DNA from: Mycobacterium sherrisii
GTDB lineage: Bacteria; Actinomycetota; Actinomycetes; Mycobacteriales; Mycobacteriaceae
DNA: 64,000 nt
Assembly: GCF_002102355.1 (NCBI RefSeq)
Contig: NZ_LQPT01000082.1
Location: forward strand, 1-64,000
Reading direction: 5' to 3'
Of this stretch, positions 49,716-57,929 are shown one piece after another. Every line of letters starts with the position of its first letter. The first letter of the stretch is position 1. A program made the translations under genes and the position numbers. The notes below the pieces were generated by a model. That model saw nothing but the letters and a program-made list of their open reading frames with translations. It did not search any database and was not told the origin of the DNA.

Positions 49716-51929
49716 TCAGCGGCCACCGGACCAGTCGTCGGCCGCGTCGGGCGCTGCCGGTAACCGGAAGGTGATCTCGACGGTGGTGCCGGTGGGGCTG
49801 CTGTCGATGGTCAGCGCATCGCTCATCGCCCTCATCAGCACCAACCCCCGCCCGCTGTTGCCCGGGTTGAGTGCCGGGGTCTTCCAGGAGCCGTGGTCTA
49901 CGACCCGCGCCCGGATTTCGCCGTCGACGGTCTCGACCTGCAACAGTGTGGTGCCCAGGCCGTGGCCGCGGTAGGCATGTTCGACGCAGTTGGTGCACGC
50001 CTCGTTGACGACCAGCACGATGTCGTCGATCAACTCGCGCGGTACGTCGGCGCCCCGCAGCCAGTCAGCCAGCCGATGCCGGATGGTGGCCAATTCGTCT
50101 GCGATGGCGTGCGTTTCGATACGCAGCGGTGCCTGCTGGTGCCGGTAGATCACCATCGCCACGTCGTCGTCATACCCGGCCGGGGGAGCCAGTCGGCGCA
50201 GCACGGCGTCCGCGACGGCGTCTAACGGCAGTGTTCCGGTCTCCACCAAAACGGCGGCGGCGCGCGTGATTCCATCGTCGATGGACTCGTGCTTGCGCTC
50301 GACCAACCCGTCGGTGAATACGAGCAGGGTCGAACCCGAGGACAGTCGCCGGGAAATCTGCGGGCGCGGCCCGTCGCGCCGCACCGCGAGCGGAACCGAC
50401 CGGGCGTCGTTGAGCACCGAGGTGCCCGACGGGCTGGCGAGCACCGCGGGCATGTGGCCGGCGTTGCTGTACTCCATCACTCCGGTGTCAGTGTCCAGGA
50501 TCGCCAGAAAGACGGTGGTGCAGTAGGCACTTGGAATCAGCGAGGCCGCCAGGTCGAGCTGCTCGAGCAGCAACGCCGGTTGCGCACCGTTGATCAACAG
50601 TGCCCGCGCCGAACTGCGCAACTGGCCCATGATTGCGGCAGCGGGCAGACCGCGACCCACACAGTCGCCGACGACGATGCCGATGCGGTGCTCGCCGATT
50701 GGCAGCACGTCATACCAGTCGCCGCCGATCTCCAACGGCGGGACCGCCGGTTCGTAACGCATCGCAAACCCCGGCGGCGGTTGCATCGGCGGCAACAGTG
50801 CGCGCTGCAACGTCAGCGACGTCTCGCGCGCACTCTCGAACTGCCGGACATGCTGCATGGCCAGGCTGAGGTGACCGATCAGCACCGTCACCAGGAGGCG
50901 ATCCTCCGCGCTCACCCACCGTGGCGCGCCCAACTCCAACCACAGGGCGAGGTCTCCCTTGCCGGACAGCACCGCGACCAACCCGTGTGCCTTGCCGGGC
51001 TTACTGGGCTGTTCGACGGTCTTCGCGGTCAACGGTAGTTGGTGGCGGGCCTCCTGAAAGGTGTTGCGCAGCCAGGGCTCCAGGGCACGCCACGTCGTTT
51101 CGGCGGGTTCACCGGCCACCTGGACGGTGGGCTCACCGTCGCCGGCCGGCCAGGTCACCGCGATGACGCGCTGGACGCCGATGGCGCCGCGGCATTCGTC
51201 GAGGGTGATCGACAGCAGTTCGGAGACGCTCTTGGCGACGGCCACGGCGGTGGCCAACCGCAGCACGGCGCTTTCCCGCGCCGCGAAGGCGCGTTCGGCG
51301 GTGACGTCGCGGATCGTGCCCACGTACATCTCGTGCTCGGAACCGCTCTCCTTGACGACGTTGATGCTCACCATCACCCAGGCGAGTTGCCCGTCCCGAT
51401 GCCGCACCGGCGTCTCGTACTGAGCGATACCGTCGGCACGTACCCGCGACTGTTGTTCGCGTGCAGTCTTTTTGTCGACCACCCAGGGGTGCGGCCACCG
51501 ATAGGGTAATCCCTCGTGCGGATAGCCGAGGATCTCCACGAAGGCATTGTTGATCTCGATGATCGACCCTTCGTGGTCGGCGACGAAGAACCCCTCCTGC
51601 AACGAATTCACCAGGGCGGTGCGGAATTTGTCCCGGTCGGCGAGAACGTCGGCGCGGGCACGTTGTTCGGCGTACCGCTTGGTGCCCTCGAGGAAGCCGC
51701 GCGTCGCGACGTCGAGCGGGGCCAGCGTCTGCAACAGGAACTCCAACGCGATGGGTGCGTCGAGAACGAGTCGAACGTGATGCTCGACGATGTCGAGCAT
51801 GCTGATCCGCTCCTGCAGCGCGCGGCGCCCGAGCTCGTGACCCACCGCAAGGGTGTCCTCGTCGCGGGCCGCCACGTAGGCGCGCAGCGCCGCGTCGTAC
51901 TGGGCGTGGAACTCGTCTGCAGCAGTCAT
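49716..51929 (-). CDS. Multidomain PP2C (SpoIIE) phosphatase with PAS, GAF and RsbW-like kinase domains
   Basis: The 737-residue protein has, in order: an RsbU-type N-terminal helical domain (1-85), a PAS domain (about 100-215, with FFVADHEGSIIEINNAF), a GAF-like domain (about 225-365), the SpoIIE phosphatase (about 385-600, GGDWYDV, VGDCVGRGLPAA and GYDDDVAMVIYR with metal-binding Asp residues), and a HATPase domain (about 610-730, NEACTNCVEHAY and NSGRGLVLMRAM). It thus joins RsbU-like phosphatase and RsbW-like anti-sigma kinase, like M. tuberculosis Rv1364c but without that protein's C-terminal STAS domain. The nearby RsfB could be its STAS partner. Last gene of the stressosome operon; ATG overlaps the preceding stop. 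Confidence 0.9.
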   Translation of the reverse strand: MTAADEFHAQYDAALRAYVAARDEDTLAVGHELGRRALQERISMLDIVEHHVRLVLDAPIALEFLLQTLAPLDVATRGFLEGTKRYAEQRARADVLADRDKFRTALVNSLQEGFFVADHEGSIIEINNAFVEILGYPHEGLPYRWPHPWVVDKKTAREQQSRVRADGIAQYETPVRHRDGQLAWVMVSINVVKESGSEHEMYVGTIRDVTAERAFAARESAVLRLATAVAVAKSVSELLSITLDECRGAIGVQRVIAVTWPAGDGEPTVQVAGEPAETTWRALEPWLRNTFQEARHQLPLTAKTVEQPSKPGKAHGLVAVLSGKGDLALWLELGAPRWVSAEDRLLVTVLIGHLSLAMQHVRQFESARETSLTLQRALLPPMQPPPGFAMRYEPAVPPLEIGGDWYDVLPIGEHRIGIVVGDCVGRGLPAAAIMGQLRSSARALLINGAQPALLLEQLDLAASLIPSAYCTTVFLAILDTDTGVMEYSNAGHMPAVLASPSGTSVLNDARSVPLAVRRDGPRPQISRRLSSGSTLLVFTDGLVERKHESIDDGITRAAAVLVETGTLPLDAVADAVLRRLAPPAGYDDDVAMVIYRHQQAPLRIETHAIADELATIRHRLADWLRGADVPRELIDDIVLVVNEACTNCVEHAYRGHGLGTTLLQVETVDGEIRARVVDHGSWKTPALNPGNSGRGLVLMRAMSDALTIDSSPTGTTVEITFRLPAAPDAADDWSGGR

Positions 51930-52552
51930 GTCGGGGCCCCCCGGTGCCGCGCGGCGAGCACCATCGCGTCGTCGGTTTCCTTGGCGTGTTTGCCCAATAT
52001 GTGATCGGTGATCACCGTCGCCGGGGCGGCGAAGTCGATACGATCCAGGTGATCCTCGGCGATACCGTCGCTGGCGATCACGATCAAGTCGCCAACCCGC
52101 ATCGAAACCACTTGAGCGGGACGGATTTCCGGAATGCGGTAGCCGACGATACCGGCGGCCAGACGCGCGCTGGACCGGATGTGCACGCCGGTCGCATCCT
52201 TGGAGACGAGGTTGGCGCGGACGTTGCCCACCCCCGTCCAGGTCAGTGTGTTGGCGGCGAAGTCCACCCGTGCCAGTGTCATCGCGACGCCCCTGGTCCC
52301 GCCCAGCACGCGGTGGCAGAGCTGGACCAGCACCTCGAGGCGCTCGCCGGCCGCCTGCTGCACCGTTTCGACGGCGCGAGTCGCGGCGGTTGCGGCGGCA
52401 GGCCCGTGACCGAGACCGTCGACCACACCGAACAGCGCGGCGCTATCGTCGATGCCGAGCGCGATTTTCCGGTCACCGCTGGTGTTTTCGCCCGGAAGGG
52501 GGCGCCCGGCATTCGCCCACTCGATTGGGCCCAGTCGGCCGTTCTCACGCAC
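51926..52552 (-). CDS. RsbX-like PP2C (SpoIIE) serine phosphatase
   Basis: The 208-residue single-domain phosphatase has ALFGVVDGLGHGPAAATAA and the C-terminal DLIVIASDGIAED with metal-binding Asp residues. In Bacillus, RsbX resets the stressosome by removing phosphate from RsbR and RsbS; its size and place in the operon suit that role. GTG start overlaps the rsbT stop by 8 bases; the stop overlaps the next ATG. Confidence 0.85.
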   Translation of the reverse strand: MRENGRLGPIEWANAGRPLPGENTSGDRKIALGIDDSAALFGVVDGLGHGPAAATAATRAVETVQQAAGERLEVLVQLCHRVLGGTRGVAMTLARVDFAANTLTWTGVGNVRANLVSKDATGVHIRSSARLAAGIVGYRIPEIRPAQVVSMRVGDLIVIASDGIAEDHLDRIDFAAPATVITDHILGKHAKETDDAMVLAARHRGAPT

Positions 52553-52991
52553 TGCCGGGAACCCACTTCCACATCTCGATAACCGTTCCCTTGCCCAGCG
52601 CGGATTCGACGATCAGCCGATCCATCAGACGGCGGGCCCCGGGCAGTCCCATGCCCAGGCCGCGGCCCGTCGAATACCCATCTTCCATTGCGCGTTCGAC
52701 GTCGACGATGCCCGGCCCGTCGTCCTCGGCGCGGACCACCAGCGCCGCACGGTTTTCCCGCTCGGCGACCATGACCCGCACGGCGCCGCGACCGGCGTAG
52801 CTGGTGATGTTGCGCGCGATTTCGGAGATCGCGGTCGCGATCATGGTGACGTCGGTCAGCGAGAAGCCGAGGTCCAGGGCGAGCTGATGACCGGCCTTGC
52901 GGGCGTCGACAATGTCGTCGGGGTTGTTGATGGCGACGACCACAATGTCGGGGTCACCCGCCACCGTCGCGCCCGATCGTTGATTTGCCAA
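52545..52991 (-). CDS. rsbT: RsbT-like serine/threonine kinase (stressosome switch)
   Basis: The 148-residue GHKL-type kinase has an N-box TAISEIARNITSYAG, a G1 box EDDGPGI and a G2 box RGLGMGLPGARRLMD. In the stressosome it phosphorylates RsbR and RsbS, then leaves to activate an RsbU phosphatase. The ATG at 52991 overlaps the rsbS gene by 38 bases; an in-frame GTG at 52964 would reduce this to 11. Confidence 0.92.
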   Translation of the reverse strand: MANQRSGATVAGDPDIVVVAINNPDDIVDARKAGHQLALDLGFSLTDVTMIATAISEIARNITSYAGRGAVRVMVAERENRAALVVRAEDDGPGIVDVERAMEDGYSTGRGLGMGLPGARRLMDRLIVESALGKGTVIEMWKWVPGSA

Positions 52992-53343
52992 GTCCGCGTT
53001 GGCGATTCAAGAGGGCAAGACCCTCTTCGAGGTCTAGGGCGGTGTTCATGTCGTCGAAGGTCAGGCCCAGCTGGACCATCGCGAACGCGACCTCGGGCGA
53101 CAGGCCCACGATGACGGTTTCGGCGCCGCGCAGCCGGGTCATGTGGGCGATGGTGCGTAGCGAGCGCGCGGCGAAGGAATCCATCACGTCGATGGCGGTG
53201 ACGTCGACCACGATGCCCTGCGCGCGGAACCGGCCGACCCGTTCCATCAGATCTTCCCGCAGTTTTTCGGTATCGGAGTCGGACAGGGCGGCCTGGACCG
53301 TGGCGATGAGGATCGAGCCCTGCTTCAGGATGGGTACTGGCAT
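52954..53343 (-). CDS. rsbS: RsbS-like STAS protein (stressosome scaffold)
   Basis: A 129-residue single STAS domain starting MPVPILKQGSILIAT, as in other RsbS proteins, with the phosphorylatable Ser56 in DVMDSFAAR. It forms the icosahedral core with RsbR and holds RsbT. ATG start 22 bases after rsbR. Confidence 0.92.
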   Translation of the reverse strand: MPVPILKQGSILIATVQAALSDSDTEKLREDLMERVGRFRAQGIVVDVTAIDVMDSFAARSLRTIAHMTRLRGAETVIVGLSPEVAFAMVQLGLTFDDMNTALDLEEGLALLNRQRGLGKSTIGRDGGG

Positions 53344-53365
53344 GTGGCGCCCGCGTCAGTCATGG

Positions 53366-54247
53366 TCACCCGGGCTGCTCGCCGGTGCGCGTGACCTCGT
53401 AGCCGAGCAAACGCTCGGCCTCTTCGATACCACCCTGCAGGTCGCCGACGGCATTCATCTTCGATAGATCCAGACCGATCGTCACCAGAGTCAGCGCAAT
53501 CTCCGAGGACAGACCGGTGATGATCACGCTGGCACCCATCAGGCCGGAGGCGTCGACCGTCTGCACCAGGTGATTCGCCACGGTGGAATCGATGGTGGGC
53601 ACACCGGTGATGTCGATGACGACCACTTTCGCGCGGTTGGCGCGGATGGCGCGCAGCAGCTGCTCGGTGACTTGGCGGGCGCGCTGGCTGTCCAGCACCC
53701 CGATGATCGGCAGAATCAGCAACTGTTCGCGCACCTGCAGCACCGGGGTCGACAGCTCGCGGATCGCCTCCTGCTGCTGGCGGATGATGCGCTCGCGTTC
53801 CTGGACGAAGGACACGGCCACGGTGTTGGCGATGCGGTTGGCCGCCGGTTCGTAGGCGTCCAGGACGCGGTTGAGCATCTCGAAGTCGGTTTGATACTTC
53901 TCGAACAGCGAGCGCGCGAGCACGTCGCGCAGCAGCAGCACGATGCCGACGACCTCGTCGGTTTCCACCCCGCGCGGAATGATGCGCTCGGAAAGGTCGC
54001 GTGCATAGGCCTGCAGCGCCTCGACGCTACCGGTTTCGAGCACCTCGACGTAATTGTCGTAGACCGCGGTCGCTTCGGAGAACAGCTCTTCGGGCGTCAT
54101 CGCGGTGAGCAATTCGGCCTCGGTGATCCGGCGGGCCCATTCCTCACGCAGCACGGTACGGTTCTGTCGCAAATGCTGCACTAGCTGCGGTAGCAGACCT
54201 TCGCTGGAGATGCCGACGGCCGTGCCGGTGCTGCTGGAATCTGACAT
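53366..54247 (-). CDS. rsbR: RsbR-like stressosome protein
   Basis: The 293-residue protein has an N-terminal all-helical sensor domain of the RsbRD type (about 1-160; no haem or flavin signature seen), a linker helix RERIIRQQQEAIRELSTPV and a C-terminal STAS domain (about 165-285). In PTIDSTVANH, Ser221 occupies the place of the first phospho-threonine of Bacillus RsbR; Thr244 in ITGLSSE is at or near the second. First gene of rsbR-rsbS-rsbT-rsbX-phosphatase/kinase, divergent from rsfB. M. tuberculosis has no such operon here; M. marinum is known to have a stressosome. Confidence 0.92.
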   Translation of the reverse strand: MSDSSSTGTAVGISSEGLLPQLVQHLRQNRTVLREEWARRITEAELLTAMTPEELFSEATAVYDNYVEVLETGSVEALQAYARDLSERIIPRGVETDEVVGIVLLLRDVLARSLFEKYQTDFEMLNRVLDAYEPAANRIANTVAVSFVQERERIIRQQQEAIRELSTPVLQVREQLLILPIIGVLDSQRARQVTEQLLRAIRANRAKVVVIDITGVPTIDSTVANHLVQTVDASGLMGASVIITGLSSEIALTLVTIGLDLSKMNAVGDLQGGIEEAERLLGYEVTRTGEQPG

Positions 54248-54405
54248 CTGGCCTCCCGAGTGCCGCGACGCGTCCGCAGTGCGCAGGTTCTAGGGGGAGA
54301 CTAGCCTGGTTTGACGCGAGGGAGGTGTTGAGGGCATCTTCTTCTCGCAGTTCGTACGGCAGGTTAGGCTTGCACCACAGTTAAGACCCGGACGAAGGAT
54401 CGCCA

Positions 54406-54774
54406 TTGTCAGCTCCTGATTCGATTACCACGTTGGTTGCGGACCACGATGGGGTGTCTGTGGTCAGTGTCAGCGGTGAGATCGATTTGGTCACCGCGCC
54501 TGCCCTGGAGCAAGCCATCAGTGCGGTTGTTGCTGAAGGGCCGACAGCGCTGGTCATCGATTTGTCCGCAGTGGAGTTTCTCGGCTCGGTGGGGCTGAAG
54601 ATCCTGGCGGCGACCTACGAGAAGCTCGGCAAGTCCGCGGAGTTCGGGGTGGTCGCTCGGGGTCCGGCCACCCGGCGCCCGATTCACCTGACCGGTCTGG
54701 ACAAGACGTTCCCGCTGTACCCGACGCTGGACGACGCGTTGACGGCCGTGCGGGACGGCAAACTCAACCACTGA
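54406..54774 (+). CDS. rsfB: Anti-anti-sigma factor RsfB (Rv3687c homologue)
   Basis: A 122-residue STAS protein that binds the anti-sigma factor RsbW/UsfX and so releases SigF. It shows SVSGEIDLVTAPALE and VIDLSAVEFLGSVGLKIL, with the candidate phosphorylation serine in LGSVG. The start is TTG: MSAPDSIT matches M. tuberculosis RsfB as I recall it, and GAAGGA lies 8 bases upstream. It faces the stressosome operon across a 158-base gap, so both may share regulation. Confidence 0.93.
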   Translation: MSAPDSITTLVADHDGVSVVSVSGEIDLVTAPALEQAISAVVAEGPTALVIDLSAVEFLGSVGLKILAATYEKLGKSAEFGVVARGPATRRPIHLTGLDKTFPLYPTLDDALTAVRDGKLNH

Positions 54775-54831
54775 CCGCAACCCGCGCGCGTCGGGGGGCT
54801 AGTTTCGACAGACGCGTCCTCGTCGGGTGCG

Positions 54832-55353
54832 ATGATCAGCGACATGGATGTCGACCACCCGGAAGACGACCAGCGGTGGGATCGGGAGAGGCGCGGCGAG
54901 ACCGAGACCGAGCGGCTGGACCGCAACTGGAACAGCCTGCTGCAGGAACTTCGCGTCGTACAGACCGGCGTGCAGCTGCTCACCGGGTTCCTGTTGACGC
55001 TGCCTTTCCAACAGCGGTTCGACGTTCTCGATCCGCCGATGCGGATCACCTATTTGGCGACGGTCGGGTGTTCGGTGGCCGCGACGGTGCTGCTGATCGC
55101 GCCGGTCGGTATCCACCGGCTGTTGTTCCGGCGGCATCGCCTGCGAGTGCTGGTGTCGGCGGCGCACCGCTGTGCATATGCCGGGTTGGCGCTGCTCGGG
55201 TCGGCGCTGACCGGGGTGACGGTCATCGTCTTCGTCACGGTGGCGGGGACCGCCGCGGGGTTGATCGCCGGGGCGTGCGCGCTGGTGATGTTCGCGTGCT
55301 TTTGGTGGTTGCTGCCGCTGGCGTTGCGCACCCGCGGCGGCACGCGATCATGA
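54832..55353 (+). CDS. DUF6328-family four-pass membrane protein
   Basis: The 173-residue protein has a charged N-terminus, then ELRVVQTGVQLLTGFLLTLPF, the conserved start of this family, with a Gln/Thr/Gly membrane face, and three further membrane segments. Function unknown. ATG at 54832, with a second in-frame ATG four codons later. It lies 57 bases after rsfB on the same strand and ends against the HAD gene. Confidence 0.85.
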   Translation: MISDMDVDHPEDDQRWDRERRGETETERLDRNWNSLLQELRVVQTGVQLLTGFLLTLPFQQRFDVLDPPMRITYLATVGCSVAATVLLIAPVGIHRLLFRRHRLRVLVSAAHRCAYAGLALLGSALTGVTVIVFVTVAGTAAGLIAGACALVMFACFWWLLPLALRTRGGTRS

Positions 55354-56028
55354 TCAGCCGCCGGACGCCAGGGCCGCGACTGGGCTGGCGTTCAGCCCCT
55401 TGAGCAGGTCCTGCGCATCGGCGTACACCGGCGAGGCCCCCGCGGCCGCCAACTCCTCTCGGGAGATGCCGCCGCTCAACACCCCGATGCAGGGCACGCC
55501 GGCGGCGCGAGCGGCCCGGGCATCCCAGACCGCGTCGCCGATGAAGACCGCGTGCTGTGCATCGACTCCGGCGCGGTCCAGCGCGACCTGGACGATGCCG
55601 GGCTCCGGCTTGGCGGTGTCGACGTCGCGCGACGACGTCGACGCGGAGATCACCTCGCCGCAGTCGAGCACCTTGCACAGCATCTCCAGTTCGTCATCGG
55701 GCGCCGAACTGGCCAGCACCACCTGCAATCCCAGGCCGGCGACCCGGCGAAGCAACTCCTGGGCACCCGGCAGGGCCGCCAGCAGCGGCGAGAGCGCTCG
55801 GTAGTGCTGGCTGTGCGCCTCGCTGAGCCGGTCTTGGACCTCCTCGGGTGCGTTGTCGGAAAGAGTTCGGACCAGTGTCGAGCCGTCCATGCCGATGCAA
55901 CGGTGGATGTGCCAGGCGGGCACCGCGATGTCCTCGGCGGCAAAGGCTCGTTGCCACGCATAGACGTGCAGGTAGTTGGAGTCGACCAGGGTTCCGTCGA
56001 CGTCGAACAGGACAGCGGGAGCGTTCAT
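55354..56028 (-). CDS. HAD-superfamily phosphatase (beta-phosphoglucomutase-like)
   Basis: The 224-residue protein has motif I LFDVDGTLVDSNYLH (nucleophile Asp), motif II VVLASSAPDDE, motif III Lys in DTAKPEPGI and motif IV FIGDAVWDARAA. The alpha-helical cap follows motif I. The substrate cannot be read from sequence. ATG 56028 is the only start that keeps the family N-terminus. Confidence 0.92.
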   Translation of the reverse strand: MNAPAVLFDVDGTLVDSNYLHVYAWQRAFAAEDIAVPAWHIHRCIGMDGSTLVRTLSDNAPEEVQDRLSEAHSQHYRALSPLLAALPGAQELLRRVAGLGLQVVLASSAPDDELEMLCKVLDCGEVISASTSSRDVDTAKPEPGIVQVALDRAGVDAQHAVFIGDAVWDARAARAAGVPCIGVLSGGISREELAAAGASPVYADAQDLLKGLNASPVAALASGG

Positions 56029-56053
56029 CGGTGCGGGATACCCGTCCCGCGGT

Positions 56054-56079
56054 CGTTTGACCCCTCTGGTGGGCGGGTA
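56054..56079 (+). promoter_or_regulatory. SigF-type promoter candidate before the UsfY-like gene
   Basis: CGTTT at 56054-56058, 16-base spacer, GGGTA at 56075-56079. One mismatch to GGTTT-N15-17-GGGTA. It lies 75 bases before the GTG at 56155. Confidence 0.6.
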
Positions 56080-56154
56080 GCCGAAGTGAGGTCTGCCCGA
56101 CGCGGTCTCGACGAAAATGCTTGGCGAATAACGTGTTTCGCGAGGAGTCTGATT

Positions 56155-56454
56155 GTGAGTTACCCGGTTGATCACGAACGTACGACGCGGCGGCACGCCG
56201 GTGAGACGCTGAAGAATCCCGCGAACGCACCCGGCGTGGCCGCGATGGTGCTCGCAGTGGCGGCCCTGACCTTCGGTCTGTACGAGTTTGCCGCCCGCCA
56301 AGTGGGCGAGGGTCTGGTCGCGGTCGTCCTGGCGCTGGTTCTGGGTGCGTTTGGCGCGGTGTGGCTGGCTCGCACCCACCGAAAAGTGCGGGAGGCCGAA
56401 CGGCATCTGTCTGCCTTGGCGGCCGACGAGCCGCCGCCCCCGCCAACGAGCTGA
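56155..56454 (+). CDS. usfY: UsfY-like small membrane protein
   Basis: The 99-residue protein opens YPVDHERTTRRHAGETLKNP, the pattern of mycobacterial UsfY proteins encoded next to usfX-sigF, followed by two membrane segments (about residues 30-47 and 53-72) and a short charged tail with a Pro run. GTG start with GAGGAG 8 bases upstream. A SigF-type promoter precedes it, consistent with membership in the SigF regulon. Function unknown. Confidence 0.75.
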   Translation: MSYPVDHERTTRRHAGETLKNPANAPGVAAMVLAVAALTFGLYEFAARQVGEGLVAVVLALVLGAFGAVWLARTHRKVREAERHLSALAADEPPPPPTS

Positions 56455-56592
56455 CTGCTCGCTGCGGCCTGTCGTGCCGGGAATTTTGTTGCGACTGATC
56501 CGTGTGGAGACCGCGCGAACGGGGTACCGACAGTGCCACGGGGGAGGACACGGACGTGCGTCATCCCGCCGCCGAGGCAGAAAGGTACGCCC

Positions 56593-56886
56593 ATGAAGAC
56601 CGCAAGCGACTACGACGCGCGCCGCGTGACCGATCCACCTGAGCCGGCCGAGTTGCGTCAGCTGGATCCCGCACTGTCTGGGTCGGCGGCGGTGGTCGAC
56701 GAGGACCCTAACGATGTGCAGTTTTTCGAGCTGCCAGACGCGGACCTGTCCGGCGAAGAATTGGCCGTGACGGTGATTCCGCAGCAAGCAGACGAATTCA
56801 CCTGCACGAGTTGCTTCCTGGTGCAGCACCGCCACCGGATGCAGTTGTCCAGTACCGGACTGCCGATTTGCGCCGACTGCGCCTAA
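56593..56886 (+). CDS. DUF4193-family zinc-ribbon protein
   Basis: A 97-residue acidic protein with LSGEELAVTVIPQQADEFTC, CTSCFLV and CADCA: two Cys pairs that probably bind zinc. DUF4193 proteins are near-universal in actinobacteria and their role is unknown. This looks like an additional paralogue, since its M. tuberculosis counterpart lies elsewhere. ATG at 56593. Confidence 0.88.
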   Translation: MKTASDYDARRVTDPPEPAELRQLDPALSGSAAVVDEDPNDVQFFELPDADLSGEELAVTVIPQQADEFTCTSCFLVQHRHRMQLSSTGLPICADCA

Positions 56887-56908
56887 CGGGCGGGCCTACA
56901 CTCGAAGA

Positions 56909-57289
56909 ATGCGCGGCGTGTTGGTTTTTGACGGCCGGTGCGGGGTTTGCACCCGGGCGGTGAACGCTCTGGCGCGGTGAGATCGCACGGGCATGCTGTG
57001 CATCGAACCGATGCAGGCGCCGGGCATGGCGCAGCGGCTCGGTGTCACCGACGACCGAATGCTGAAATCGGCGTGGTGGGTCGATTCTTCCGGCGCGGTC
57101 TACGACGGCGCGCACGCCATGAACGCCGCACTGGCCGCGGCGCTGGGCACCCGCATCCCGCTGTGGATCTATCGCGTCCCCGGTGTCGGGGCGGTCCAAG
57201 ACGCCGTCTACCGCTGGGTTTCGACACACCGTTACCGATTCCCCGGTGCTATGCCGCTGTGCGAAGCCCAGCCCGAGCGGTGCGCTTAG
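56909..57289 (+). pseudogene. DCC/DUF393-family thiol-disulfide oxidoreductase interrupted by TGA
   Basis: The frame opens MRGVLVFDGRCGVCTRAVN with the family's D-G-x-C-x2-C motif, reaches a TGA at 56978-56980 (codon 24), and then continues in the same frame with RTGMLCIEPMQAPGMAQRL through SAWWVDSSGAVYDGA to a stop at 57287-57289. Both parts align in order with one DCC protein of about 126 residues. A single C-to-T change (CGA to TGA) would explain it. It may be a real nonsense mutation, a sequencing error or, less likely, read-through; the downstream part could also start at the ATG at 56993. Confidence 0.8.
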
Positions 57290-57339
57290 CCCTTGTCAGA
57301 CAATCACATTCGCGTTGCGCCCGGCCCAGCATGGGCTAT

Positions 57340-57918
57340 TCAATGTTGGGCCCATTCGCGCTCGCACACCCGGCATCCTCGGATGGCCGTCGACCAATCG
57401 GGTTCGCCCTCGGTCGGTTTACGAACCCGATGGGTAGCGTGGTCGCCGCAGCCGGGGCAGGTGCACTTCGCGCAGTAAGGCTCGACGGGTTGCGCGCGCA
57501 TCAGGTGCAGATTTTCGGTCCGGGAGTACGGCACGATCGCCAGCGCCGCGGGACAGGGGCCGGCGCGGGGGGTGTCGAACCACAACAACCCGCATACCAC
57601 CATCGTCACCGCACCGAAGATAGCCACGATGACCAAAGGAATGTTCCACGGCCAGTTCGGCGGGATCGGGCTGATTGCGAGAAAGAGCATCACCGCCGAG
57701 ACCAAAAAACTGGCAATGGTGACGGGCTTGACGAATCGGTAGCCGCCGACCTGAAGTGCTTCCCACACGTCGATTTCCTGACGGCGCTGAGCAATCTCTA
57801 AAAGCGTTGGATGGTAAGGGAATTCGCCGTCCGATGGCGCTGAATCGGGCGGCTTGACGGTGCGTTTGGGTAACCTGCGAATCTTTCGCGGTTCGTGATG
57901 CGGCCCCACCGGCGCCAT
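57340..57918 (-). CDS. Two-pass membrane protein with C-terminal Cys clusters
   Basis: The 192-residue protein has a basic N-terminus, membrane segments at about residues 62-85 and 90-113, and a C-terminal tail with YCAKCTCPGCGDH and GCRVCERE, likely one or two zinc sites. Start taken at ATG 57918, 11 bases after the stop of the RES gene; a longer form overlapping that gene is less likely. No family recognised. Confidence 0.7.
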   Translation of the reverse strand: MAPVGPHHEPRKIRRLPKRTVKPPDSAPSDGEFPYHPTLLEIAQRRQEIDVWEALQVGGYRFVKPVTIASFLVSAVMLFLAISPIPPNWPWNIPLVIVAIFGAVTMVVCGLLWFDTPRAGPCPAALAIVPYSRTENLHLMRAQPVEPYCAKCTCPGCGDHATHRVRKPTEGEPDWSTAIRGCRVCEREWAQH

Positions 57919-57929
57919 GCGCGCAAAGT

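Noticed and set aside
54308-54336. GGTTT followed by GGGCA upstream of rsfB as a SigF promoter
   Set aside because: The spacer is 19 bases and the -10 lacks the GGGTA core, so it does not meet the consensus.
56507-56526. GGGGTA before the DUF4193 gene as a SigF promoter
   Set aside because: No GTTT-like -35 occurs at 15-17 bases; the nearest GTGTG is only about 13 bases away.
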